DNA from: Bacteroidota bacterium
GTDB taxonomy: Bacteria > Bacteroidota > Bacteroidia > Chitinophagales > Chitinophagaceae
Direction: 5' to 3'
DNA: 41,339 bases
Assembly (NCBI GenBank): GCA_018268055.1
Contig: JAFDXF010000074.1
Span: 1 to 41,339, forward strand
The number at the start of each line of letters is the position of its first letter. The first letter of the stretch is position 1. A model generated the notes under the pieces. The model worked only from the letters and a program-made list of their open reading frames with translations. It was not told the origin of the DNA and made no database searches. Shown here piece by piece: positions 25,190-32,601 of the stretch. Both the position numbers and the translations under genes were made by a program.

Positions 25190-26329
25190 ATGGCAACCGG
25201 AAGAAAAGCAGAAGTGCTCAAAGAAATATTAAACCTTGAAAAAGAATATCCAAAGGATGATTTGATTTCGAATTACGCAGACTTTTTAAAAGTCCGTGAT
25301 TATCTACATTGCAATCAGTTTAATCCGATCGTTTTTACTCGTCTTATTGAGCTTGCGGATGAAGCGTGGTTTTCAACAAAAAGAGTCAATCGTTTATCAT
25401 TATTAGCGACTATTAAAAAATATTTGGTAAGCGTAGAAATGAAACAAGATGGATTGCAAAAGCCAACATTTGCTTATAAAAAACATCCACTTACTGTTGA
25501 GATTGGTAAGTTAGTATTCAAACTATTTAAAAACACTTTTGAGGCACCACAAAAAATCGGATTCAAACAATTAGACGATGCTCGAGCAATCTGTAATCGG
25601 ATAATAATAAACATACCGCTTACTGCGACAGAGGAGGAATGGCTTTGTACAAATGTTTCTAAATCAGCAATCATTTTGAATAGAGTTTTGCGCTACCCGA
25701 TAAAATCTGCTATCATCAGCAAATGGGCAAAGGATAATTTCGAGAATGATAACTACAGACATCGCAGAGCAGAATTGCTGAGCTGGGTGATTGACGAAAA
25801 CCCTAATTTTAAAATAGACCAGCCTTTACTAATTGAAGATTTCGAATATATGAATAGGCGTGACCGTCAAGCTATACAAGACTATAAAGATGAAATGGAG
25901 GCTAATAAAGTTATTGGGGCAGAATTAGACGAATTCTTTCCTAAGGTAAAGCGCTACCCTGACCTATTTGATGATGAAGATAGTTTGGGATTTAATATTG
26001 AAGAAGATGCGGATTTGAGAGACCCTGAACTAAATCTTGTAAGAAGGTTTTATAGTGTGCCCACAAAATCTTTAGATAAAGAAAACTTCTTGTCACCGCT
26101 TATTCCGGATTTTAATGAAATGAATGGACAGTTTTATAAAGAGCAGTTTACGCTGTATAACATTACAATGATTTGGGGAATTGGTTATTCACGACTTAAT
26201 AATGAATTGAAAACAGAGCTTTTGAAAAGCTATAATTCTAATGCAACACATCGGTCGATAATGAAAGTTGCAAAAAGAGACCGGAACATCTCCTTGATGA
26301 AGTTTGTGTTGGAGATCATTGAATTTTAA
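25190..26329 (+). CDS. Unrecognised protein of 379 residues
   Basis: I do not recognise a family. The protein has no signal peptide or membrane segment and is predicted mostly helical. The N-terminal ~110 residues carry Lys/Glu-rich helices (KAEVLKEILNLEKEYPKDD), and the middle contains RHRRAELLSWVIDENPNF followed by an acidic and charged stretch (FDDEDSLGFNIEEDADLRDPE, near 260-285). The last 60 residues include NSNATHRSIMKVAKRDRNISLM. The HRSIMKVAKRDRN segment resembles a small basic surface that could touch nucleic acid or protein, but this is a guess. It stands alone between the dyad-rich gap and the FIST remnant, with no operon partner. Coding looks genuine: an uninterrupted frame and a clean start. 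Confidence 0.7.
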   Translation: MATGRKAEVLKEILNLEKEYPKDDLISNYADFLKVRDYLHCNQFNPIVFTRLIELADEAWFSTKRVNRLSLLATIKKYLVSVEMKQDGLQKPTFAYKKHPLTVEIGKLVFKLFKNTFEAPQKIGFKQLDDARAICNRIIINIPLTATEEEWLCTNVSKSAIILNRVLRYPIKSAIISKWAKDNFENDNYRHRRAELLSWVIDENPNFKIDQPLLIEDFEYMNRRDRQAIQDYKDEMEANKVIGAELDEFFPKVKRYPDLFDDEDSLGFNIEEDADLRDPELNLVRRFYSVPTKSLDKENFLSPLIPDFNEMNGQFYKEQFTLYNITMIWGIGYSRLNNELKTELLKSYNSNATHRSIMKVAKRDRNISLMKFVLEIIEF

Positions 26330-26558
26330 AACAAAGGCGCACTTCTACATTACAACCGATCAACCTACTTTTAAATAATAAAGAATTTTTTATTGTTTTT
26401 TGGGGAATTACTCTATATTTATAAGCTGTTACTTATTTAGCAATTTTTATTTCTGCCCTCAAAACTGCAAACCAAGTCCGGATTTCCCTTACAAAACGGA
26501 TATAAAATTTATTTAGAAAAAAAACGAATACTCCATATAACCAAACGGGTGTGGTAAT

Positions 26559-26684
26559 ATGGAAGTGTGTGATGAAAAATTGCTGGATATAAGCAATCGA
26601 CAAAGCAACGACTCAAAAGAGTATAAAAAAACAGTAGAAGAAAAATTCGGAATAAAAATAAAACAGAAGCAAAACCAACCATGA
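26559..26684 (+). CDS. Small ORF of 41 residues overlapping a FIST fragment
   Basis: The frame MEVCDEKLLDIS...KQNQP is 41 residues, highly charged (EYKKTVEEKFGIKIKQKQ), and its TGA overlaps the ATG of the FIST fragment as ATGA. Such overlap is also seen at the two kinase junctions downstream. No family is recognised. It could be the tail of a decayed gene or chance; an in-frame stop lies 21 bp before its ATG. Confidence 0.25.
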   Translation: MEVCDEKLLDISNRQSNDSKEYKKTVEEKFGIKIKQKQNQP

Positions 26685-26845
26685 AAGCAAAACCTATTCA
26701 AGGAAATTCTACTATTGAAATAAATGCCGCATTAAAGCAAAGTATCGCCACAGGATTTAAACCAACTGTGGCTATTTTTTTTACTTTAAAAAGGCAACGC
26801 AAGAAGGCTTTAATTGAAATGCACCAAAAAGAAATTTTAGAATAA
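26681..26845 (+). pseudogene. Truncated FIST N-terminal domain fragment
   Basis: The 54-residue frame starts MKAKPIQGNSTIEINAALKQ, continues GFKPTVAIFFTLKRQRKKAL and ends EMHQKEILE. It lines up with the starts of the two intact FIST genes (MTAKSIKGKSTEEIKSSL...FKPTLAIVFMSIKQDRKAI). The remaining ~320 residues of a FIST protein are missing, and an unrelated hydrolase gene follows after 116 bp. It is best read as the surviving 5' end of a third FIST paralogue, evidence that the cluster has gained and lost copies. Confidence 0.75.
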
Positions 26846-26961
26846 TTTAAAGACTCAGTAATAAAATCCACATTTCACCAATAAAAGAATTTCACTTATA
26901 AATAAAGTGATCGCATTTCTTGACAGAAATTAACCAACAACATCAAAACAAAAAATGAAAA

Positions 26962-27822
26962 ATGAAAAATTGTAAAAAACTATTTCTTGGTATTGTTACA
27001 ATAATTTTTGTAACAGGTATAAATGCTCAGGCACCCAATTCCTCCGTTCAAAAAATAGTTTACGGCAGCAACAGCAAAGTAGGAAAATATTTTGACGGCC
27101 GCGGTTTTAAAATGTATTATGAAACCTATGGCACCGGTAAACCATTATTGTTAATTCATGGCAATGGAGGCTCTATCGCATCCATGGCCAATCAAATCCC
27201 TTTCTTTTCAAAAAATTATAAAGTAATTATAGCAGACAGCCGTGCACAGGGAAAATCAAATGACCCCGGCGATTCTTTGAGTTATGAAATGATGGCCGAT
27301 GACCTCAACGGCCTGCTTGATCATCTGCACATGGATTCCTGTTATGTAATCGGATGGAGTGATGGCGGCATCAATGGTTTGCTACTGGCTATCCGCCATC
27401 CGGATAAAGTGAAGAAGCTGGCAGTAACAGGCGCCAACCTTCAGCCCGACACATCAGCAGTAGATCCCTGGATTCGCGACTGGTCAAAATCGCTTAGTGA
27501 TTCTGTTAACAAACTACCAATAACACCGATAGTGAATACTGAACGAAAACTTTTACATTTATTAGCCTATGCACCTCATATCACCGTAGCTCAGTTACAA
27601 ACCATACAATGCCCGACGCTGGTAATTGGCGGTGATCATGATGTAATTCGTAACAAACATACCATGCTTATTGCCGAATCTATTCCAAGATCGTACCTGT
27701 GGATTCTGCCCAACAGCGGCCACTCTACACCGGTTGTGTATAAAGATTTGTTTAATAAAACAGTGTATGATTTCTTTAAAAACCCTTACAGGAAAATTGA
27801 AGGAATGGATCGTTTGAATTGA
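26962..27822 (+). CDS. Secreted or periplasmic alpha/beta hydrolase
   Basis: 286 residues with a signal peptide (KKLFLGIVTIIFVTGINAQA, cut near residue 23). The fold is alpha/beta hydrolase: oxyanion region IHGNGGS near 65-71, nucleophile elbow GWSDGG with Ser133, acid Asp227 (GGDHDVI) and His254 (NSGHSTPV). Family members hydrolyse esters, epoxides, haloalkanes or lactones; the substrate cannot be told. It lies between the FIST fragment and FIST1 with similar strand and spacing, but no overlap links it to signalling genes. ATG 26962 is used because an earlier overlapping ATG (26955) runs into a stop after six codons. Confidence 0.85.
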   Translation: MKNCKKLFLGIVTIIFVTGINAQAPNSSVQKIVYGSNSKVGKYFDGRGFKMYYETYGTGKPLLLIHGNGGSIASMANQIPFFSKNYKVIIADSRAQGKSNDPGDSLSYEMMADDLNGLLDHLHMDSCYVIGWSDGGINGLLLAIRHPDKVKKLAVTGANLQPDTSAVDPWIRDWSKSLSDSVNKLPITPIVNTERKLLHLLAYAPHITVAQLQTIQCPTLVIGGDHDVIRNKHTMLIAESIPRSYLWILPNSGHSTPVVYKDLFNKTVYDFFKNPYRKIEGMDRLN

Positions 27823-27876
27823 AATATTGCAATAAAAATTCAGAAAAAAATGATTAAGAAAAGAGAAAACGGGAAC

Positions 27877-27936
27877 TATTGACTTCAATAATAAAAACCG
27901 ACAAAGCAAACAAAACAATTAACCATTCACAATTAA
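27877..27936 (+). pseudogene. 3' remnant of a four-helix-bundle gene upstream of FIST1
   Basis: The sequence from TATTGACTTC to the FIST1 ATG is nearly identical to 29484-29543, the 3' end of the intact four-helix-bundle gene and its repeat tail. The encoded SIIKTDKANKTINH matches the terminal SIIKTAKANKTINH of that protein. Everything upstream of this segment is lost, so it is the stump of a second copy, showing that the gene plus FIST unit was once duplicated in tandem. Confidence 0.8.
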
Positions 27937-29097
27937 ATGACTGCAAAATCAATCAAAGGAAAATCAACAGAAGAAATAAAATCCTCTTTGGTGCAAGCCA
28001 CCGCAGGCGATTTCAAACCAACTCTTGCTATTGTTTTTATGTCAATAAAACAAGACAGAAAGGCGATAATTGATTTATTCCAAAAAGAAAATATTGATGT
28101 TTTCGGTACCACATCCTGTGGTGAGTTTACCGATGCTATTCAAAGTGAAGGAGGTATTGCCATTTTGTTATTGGATATTGCTCCGAATCTTTTTTCAATA
28201 ATTTTTGAAGAAACAGGTGACCGCTCTGTAGCAGAAATGGCAAAAGATTTATGTGAAAATGCAAAAATGAAATTTGACAACCCTTCACTGGTTTTATGCA
28301 GCACCGGACTGACTGCACAAGGTGAACTTTTTGATGGAAGTACGCTCGTTAAAACAGTTAAAGAATCGCTTGGTGATGATAAAATATTTTTTGGCGGTAT
28401 GGCCGGCGATGATATGACATTTACGGGCAGTTATATATTCACAACACAAAATGAAACTGATTCCGGTATTGCAGCTATTGTTTTTAATGCTGATAAAGTA
28501 AACATGTTCGGAATGGCTATTACCGGGTGGAAGCCGATGGGCATTTCCAGAACAGTCACTAAAAGTATCGGCAACAAACTGTTTACTATTGACGGCAAAC
28601 CTGCTGTTGACATGTATTTGAAATATCTGGGGAAAGAAGAGAAGAAAACCGACCGTGAGTTTAGAGTATTTGAAGAGCTGGGTTTCACTTATCCATTCAT
28701 TACTGAAAGAGAGCCGGGCGGTGAAATGATGTTAAAAACTCCTCTCAAAATTGATCATGAAGAAAATGCTCTAGTCATGGATATGGAAATGCCGGAAGGA
28801 ACAAAATTCTGGTTTACCATGCCACCCGATTTTGACATCGTGGATGAAGTAATTGATGAAGCCACACAAATAAAAAATATAAAGCAACCGGATGCTGATG
28901 CGTTACTTATTTTTTCCTGTGCTGGCAGGCAACCTGTTTTGGGTCCTTTGGTTACAGCAGAAAATGATGGATTGGCCAATGTCTGGAAAACACCGATGGC
29001 GGGTTTTTTCACTTATGGTGAATATGGCAGAACAAAGAAAGGAAATCAGGAATTTCATTCCGGTGCTTGTTGCTGGGTGGCGTTGAAGGAATTGTGA
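27937..29097 (+). CDS. FIST signal-transduction protein 1
   Basis: 386 residues covering FIST_N (about 25-210) and FIST_C (about 220-375). FIST is a predicted ligand-sensing domain, suggested for amino-acid-like ligands and often linked to kinases or chemotaxis proteins. Supporting motifs are KPTLAIVFMSIKQDRKAI, FFGGMAGDDMTFTGSYIF, GWKPMGISRTVTKS and the C-terminal SCAGRQPVLGPLVTAE...GFFTYGEYG. No signal peptide or membrane helix, so it acts in the cytosol, perhaps handing a signal to the kinases further along. It is a paralogue of FIST2 with the same N-terminal start sequence and shared upstream DNA. Confidence 0.87.
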   Translation: MTAKSIKGKSTEEIKSSLVQATAGDFKPTLAIVFMSIKQDRKAIIDLFQKENIDVFGTTSCGEFTDAIQSEGGIAILLLDIAPNLFSIIFEETGDRSVAEMAKDLCENAKMKFDNPSLVLCSTGLTAQGELFDGSTLVKTVKESLGDDKIFFGGMAGDDMTFTGSYIFTTQNETDSGIAAIVFNADKVNMFGMAITGWKPMGISRTVTKSIGNKLFTIDGKPAVDMYLKYLGKEEKKTDREFRVFEELGFTYPFITEREPGGEMMLKTPLKIDHEENALVMDMEMPEGTKFWFTMPPDFDIVDEVIDEATQIKNIKQPDADALLIFSCAGRQPVLGPLVTAENDGLANVWKTPMAGFFTYGEYGRTKKGNQEFHSGACCWVALKEL

Positions 29098-29542
29098 ATT
29101 GATAATTAATAATTGTGAATTGTTAATGGTGAATTGTTAATGAGGAAGAATTAATTAAATACTTTCTATTATGAAAAAAAATATAATTAAAGAAAAAAGT
29201 TTCGCATTTGCACTTAGAATAATAAAGTTATATCAATTCCTGCAAGTTGAGAAAAAGGAATTTATTCTTAGTAAGCAGTTGTTACGATGCGGGACTTCAA
29301 TTGGAGCGATGGTTCGGGAATCTGAACAGGCAGAAAGCAAATCTGATTTCATTCACAAATTAGCGATAGCACAAAAAGAAGCCAATGAAACAGAATATTG
29401 GATTGAACTTTTAAATCAGTCCGGATATCTGGACAAAAAACAACACGAATCAATTTTTCAGGACATCACTGAAATAAGAAAATTATTGACTTCAATAATA
29501 AAAACCGCCAAAGCAAACAAAACCATTAACCATTAACAATTA
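29091..29542. repeat. Imperfect inverted repeats flanking the four-helix-bundle gene
   Basis: The left arm (about 29091-29143) has repeated words such as AATTGTTAATGGTGAATTGT; the right arm (about 29515-29542) has AACCATTAACCATTAACAAT, close to its reverse complement. The right arm supplies the last codons and stop of the gene (NKTINH). A matching right-arm copy lies at about 27905-27936 before FIST1. The pattern resembles terminal repeats of a small mobile or intervening-sequence-like element. Confidence 0.55.
29171..29536 (+). CDS. Four-helix-bundle protein (23S rRNA intervening-sequence protein family)
   Basis: 121 residues of the S23/IVP four-helix-bundle family. Typical features: KSFAFALRIIKLYQFL in helix 1, LSKQLLRCGTSIGAMVRESEQAESKSDFIHKLAIAQKEANETEYWIELL in helices 2-3, and a last helix ending LLTSIIKTAKANK. 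The family was first found in intervening sequences of 23S rRNA; its function is unknown, and many Bacteroidetes carry copies in intergenic places. Here it is flanked by imperfect inverted repeats and sits between two FIST genes, with its stop codon 7 bp before the FIST2 start. A 3' remnant of a second copy precedes FIST1. Confidence 0.88.
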   Translation: MKKNIIKEKSFAFALRIIKLYQFLQVEKKEFILSKQLLRCGTSIGAMVRESEQAESKSDFIHKLAIAQKEANETEYWIELLNQSGYLDKKQHESIFQDITEIRKLLTSIIKTAKANKTINH

Positions 29543-29543
29543 T

Positions 29544-30677
29544 ATGACTGCAAAATCAATCAAAGGAAAAACAACAGAGGAAATAAAATCTGCATTAGAG
29601 CAAAATATGGCTGATGGCTATCAACCAACACTTGCCATAGTGCTTGTTTCCATAAAAATGGATCGTAACAGCATACAAAAACTTTTCAGGGAAAAAGGCA
29701 TCGCTGTTTTTGGCGCCACTACCAATGGCGATTTTATAGATGAAAATGTAGAATTGGATGCTGCATCTATATTGTTGCTTGATGTTAACCCTGAGCATTT
29801 TCTGATTGCTTTAAAAGAGTATCCCGAAAAAAATTATCGTGAAGTAGCCAACTCACTTGCAAAGGATGCCTTGCAAAAATTTTCTCATCCTGCTTTTTTA
29901 ATAGCCGGCAGCCATGTGGAAACTGATGCCGAGCAATTGTTGTATGGCTTTGCAGATATAGCCGGAGATGATATCAGCATACACGGTTGCATGGCAGGTG
30001 ATGATTTTACTTTCAGTGAGCAATTTGTTTTTACCAATGATAAAGATACCAACAGGGGCATAGTGATGCTTGCTTTTGATGAAGATAAAATTCAGATCAG
30101 CGGCCGTGCCGTTTGCGGATGGAAGGCTGTGGGTACGGTAAGAACAGTAACAAAAAGCGAAGGCAACCATGTTTACACGGTAGATGATGTGCCGGTGCTT
30201 GATCTCACTGCGAAGTATGGCGGGCTTGAGTTGACAGGCAAAGAAGATTTTTCAGTAGAAGTGGCAGCGCAGTTTCCATTGCAGTTACAGAGAGAGAAAG
30301 GCGATCCTGTGATGCGGCCGGGATTGCTGATTGACTGGAGTGATCATTCTTTTTATTGCAGCGGCACAGTGCCGCAAGGATCAAAAATTCGTTTTTCCCT
30401 GCCGCCCGATTTTGATGTTGTGGATAAGGTAATCAGCGCCTGTGAAGACTTAAAGAAAAATGAAATCCCCGAAGCAGATGCGGTGATCATGTTTAGTTGT
30501 GCAGGACGCTACATAGCACTTGGGCCATTGGTCAATGAAGAGATTGAAGGTGTGCGGAAAGTTTGGAATGTGCCGATGGCCGGCATGTTCAGCAATGCGG
30601 AATTAGCAAGAGCTTATGGGGGAAACTTAGAAATGCACAATTGTACTGCCTGTGTCGTAGTTTTAAAAGAAAAATAA
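29544..30677 (+). CDS. FIST signal-transduction protein 2
   Basis: 377 residues, FIST_N plus FIST_C, paralogue of FIST1 with the same MTAKSIKGK start. The two proteins are clearly diverged beyond the first ~30 residues. Matching landmarks: QPTLAIVLVSIKMDRNSI, HGCMAGDDFTFSEQFVF, GWKAVGTVRTVTKS, and SCAGRYIALGPLVNEEIEG...GMFSNAELARAYGGN. Cytosolic. Its stop is 5 bp before the Bro-N gene start, so the two are likely co-transcribed and FIST2 opens the Bro-N/kinase operon. Ligand unknown; the different C-terminal halves of the two FIST proteins may reflect different ligands. Confidence 0.87.
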   Translation: MTAKSIKGKTTEEIKSALEQNMADGYQPTLAIVLVSIKMDRNSIQKLFREKGIAVFGATTNGDFIDENVELDAASILLLDVNPEHFLIALKEYPEKNYREVANSLAKDALQKFSHPAFLIAGSHVETDAEQLLYGFADIAGDDISIHGCMAGDDFTFSEQFVFTNDKDTNRGIVMLAFDEDKIQISGRAVCGWKAVGTVRTVTKSEGNHVYTVDDVPVLDLTAKYGGLELTGKEDFSVEVAAQFPLQLQREKGDPVMRPGLLIDWSDHSFYCSGTVPQGSKIRFSLPPDFDVVDKVISACEDLKKNEIPEADAVIMFSCAGRYIALGPLVNEEIEGVRKVWNVPMAGMFSNAELARAYGGNLEMHNCTACVVVLKEK

Positions 30678-30682
30678 AAACA

Positions 30683-31537
30683 ATGAGCAGCATAAAATTA
30701 TTTGAATCCAAACAAATCCGTTCTGTATGGAATGAAGAAGAACAGAAATGGTATTTTGTAGTAGAAGACGTCGTGGCAGTACTTACAGACAGTAACGACC
30801 CCAAGCAATATGTAAAAAGAATGAGGCAAAGAGATAAAACACTTGCCGAAGGATGGGTACAAATTGTACCTACCCTTTTGATAGAAACTCCCGGTGGCAA
30901 ACAAAAAATGGGTTGTGCAAATGCTCAAGGCCTTCTTCGCATCATTCAATCCGTTCCGTCACCCAAAGCAGAGCCATTCAAACTTTGGTTGGCACAGGTT
31001 GGGAGCGACAGGTTGGATGAAATTGAAAATCCCGAACTGGCTGCACAAAGAACCAGAGAGCTGTATAAATTAAAAGGATATCCTGAAGACTGGATAGAAA
31101 AGCGGATGCGGAGTATCGCCATTCGTGAAGAATTAACGGAGGAGTGGAAAAACAGTGGCGTAAAACAACAAAAAGAATATACCATACTTACTGCTGAAAT
31201 TTCAAAAGCCACATTTGGTTTAGCTCCTGCCCAATACAAAAAAGTAAAAGGATTGAAAAACCAAAACCTTCGGGATCACATGACTGATTTGGAATTGATT
31301 TTTTCTATGTTGGGCGAAGCTTCAACAACTGCCATTGTAAAAACAAAGAAACCCAAGGGGTTTTATGAAAATAAAAAAGCTGCCAAACAAGGTGGTGATG
31401 TAGCAGGAAATGCACGGAAAGAACTTGAAATGAAGACCGGACAAAAAGTAGTAACCTCTCAAAACTATTTAACGGAGCAAGAGAAAAAAAACAATAACCG
31501 GATTACTTTACAGTCGGGTAACAAGAAAAATAAATGA
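30683..31537 (+). CDS. Bro-N domain protein (DinD-like)
   Basis: 284 residues from ATG 30683; the longer frame beginning at 30563 overlaps FIST2 and its extra 40 residues are not protein-like. The first ~110 residues form a Bro-N domain (KLFESKQIRSVWNEEEQKWYFVVEDVVAVLTDSNDPKQYVKRMRQRD, then LIETPGGKQKMGCANAQGLLRIIQSVPSPKAEPFKLWLAQVG). The rest matches the DNA-damage-inducible protein D type C-terminus (EYTILTAEISKATFGLAPAQYK, TGQKVVTSQNYLTEQ). Bro-N occurs in phage antirepressors and in chromosomal DinD; function in bacteria is poorly known. Its TGA overlaps the next kinase ATG (ATGA), so it is translationally coupled to a histidine kinase, which is unusual. Confidence 0.85.
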   Translation: MSSIKLFESKQIRSVWNEEEQKWYFVVEDVVAVLTDSNDPKQYVKRMRQRDKTLAEGWVQIVPTLLIETPGGKQKMGCANAQGLLRIIQSVPSPKAEPFKLWLAQVGSDRLDEIENPELAAQRTRELYKLKGYPEDWIEKRMRSIAIREELTEEWKNSGVKQQKEYTILTAEISKATFGLAPAQYKKVKGLKNQNLRDHMTDLELIFSMLGEASTTAIVKTKKPKGFYENKKAAKQGGDVAGNARKELEMKTGQKVVTSQNYLTEQEKKNNNRITLQSGNKKNK

Positions 31538-32601
31538 ATCAATATTTACAAAACATAATGAATATTATTCAGCAGGATGAAAATTTATCTGCTGAGCAAA
31601 AGGAAGCTATCGCAAAATCAATAAAGGAAGCTGAAAAAGAATTGGAAATAACAGCCTTCAAGCTTGACCGTACGGAAAAAGTAAAACGTACCACTGCTAT
31701 TTTACTTGAAGAGACCATACAGGAACTGGAACAAAAAAGAAAAGCTGTGGAAGAATCCAATGATGCGTTACAAAAATCATTAGAAGAATTAAAAGCTACC
31801 CAGCAACAACTCATCCAATCCGAAAAGATGGCTTCTCTCGGTGAACTCACCGCAGGCATTGCACATGAAATACAAAACCCATTAAACTTCGTGAATAATT
31901 TTTCAGAAGTAAGTACAGAATTGGTTGATGAAATGAATGATGAAATAACCAAAGGAAATTTGGATGATGCTAAAGAAATAGCCAATGATTTAAAACAAAA
32001 CTTAGAAAAAATAAATCATCATGGGAAAAGAGCAGGCGATATTGTAAAAGGCATGTTGCAACATTCAAGAACAAGCAGTGGGCAGAAAGAACCAACTGAC
32101 ATCAATGCATTGTGCGATGAATATTTGCGATTGGCGTATCATGGTTTGCGAGCAAAGGATAAATCTTTCAATGCCGATTTCAAAACAGAATTTGATGAAT
32201 CAATTCCAAATATAAATGTAGTGCCCCAAGACATTGGCAGAGTGATTTTGAATTTAATCAACAATGCGTTTTATGCCGTGGATGAAAGAAAGAAATTAAA
32301 TGAAAGTGGATACGAACCAACAGTTATTGTAAGTACAAAAAAGGAAGGGAACAATGTTTTGATTTCAGTAAAAGACAATGGAACAGGTATTCCACAAAAC
32401 ATTGTTGACAAAATTTTTCAACCTTTCTTTACCACTAAGCCAACCGGCAGCGGAACAGGATTAGGATTGAGTTTGAGTTATGATATTGTGAAAGCACATG
32501 GTGGTGAATTGAAGGTGGGACATATTGAGATTGAAAACACTTCGGACAGTCATGTAAGTAGAGGAATAACATTTATCATTCAATTACCCATATCAGAATG
32601 A
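31534..32601 (+). CDS. Soluble sensor histidine kinase, short form (HK1)
   Basis: 355 residues without signal peptide or membrane helix. A coiled coil (about 25-100) leads into a HisKA domain with phospho-acceptor His111 ([15 protein letters not shown]), then a HATPase with N box VILNLINNAFYAV, G1 VKDNGTGIP and G2 GTGLGLSLSYDIVKAHGG. There is no recognisable sensor domain, so input may come from a partner such as FIST2 or the Bro-N protein. It overlaps both neighbours by ATGA, so FIST2, Bro-N, HK1 and HK2 form one operon. No receiver domain or regulator gene is adjacent. From 31794 to 32518 its DNA is nearly identical to HK2. Confidence 0.9.
   Translation: MNQYLQNIMNIIQQDENLSAEQKEAIAKSIKEAEKELEITAFKLDRTEKVKRTTAILLEETIQELEQKRKAVEESNDALQKSLEELKATQQQLIQSEKMASLGELTAGIAHEIQNPLNFVNNFSEVSTELVDEMNDEITKGNLDDAKEIANDLKQNLEKINHHGKRAGDIVKGMLQHSRTSSGQKEPTDINALCDEYLRLAYHGLRAKDKSFNADFKTEFDESIPNINVVPQDIGRVILNLINNAFYAVDERKKLNESGYEPTVIVSTKKEGNNVLISVKDNGTGIPQNIVDKIFQPFFTTKPTGSGTGLGLSLSYDIVKAHGGELKVGHIEIENTSDSHVSRGITFIIQLPISE
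31794..32518 (+). repeat. Kinase-core DNA repeat, copy 1
   Basis: About 725 bp with a constant offset of 2207 to 34001-34725, so no net indels. One stretch, 32166-32276, is identical over 111 bp, third codon positions included, and another run of about 95 bp near 32401-32504 is also identical. The segment covers HisKA and HATPase but not the input domains. A partial third copy lies at about 41090-41339. Confidence 0.9.

Noticed and set aside
30563..30682. Extended N-terminus of the Bro-N gene
   Set aside because: The extra 40 residues overlap FIST2 coding sequence in another frame; the Bro-N domain starts right at ATG 30683.
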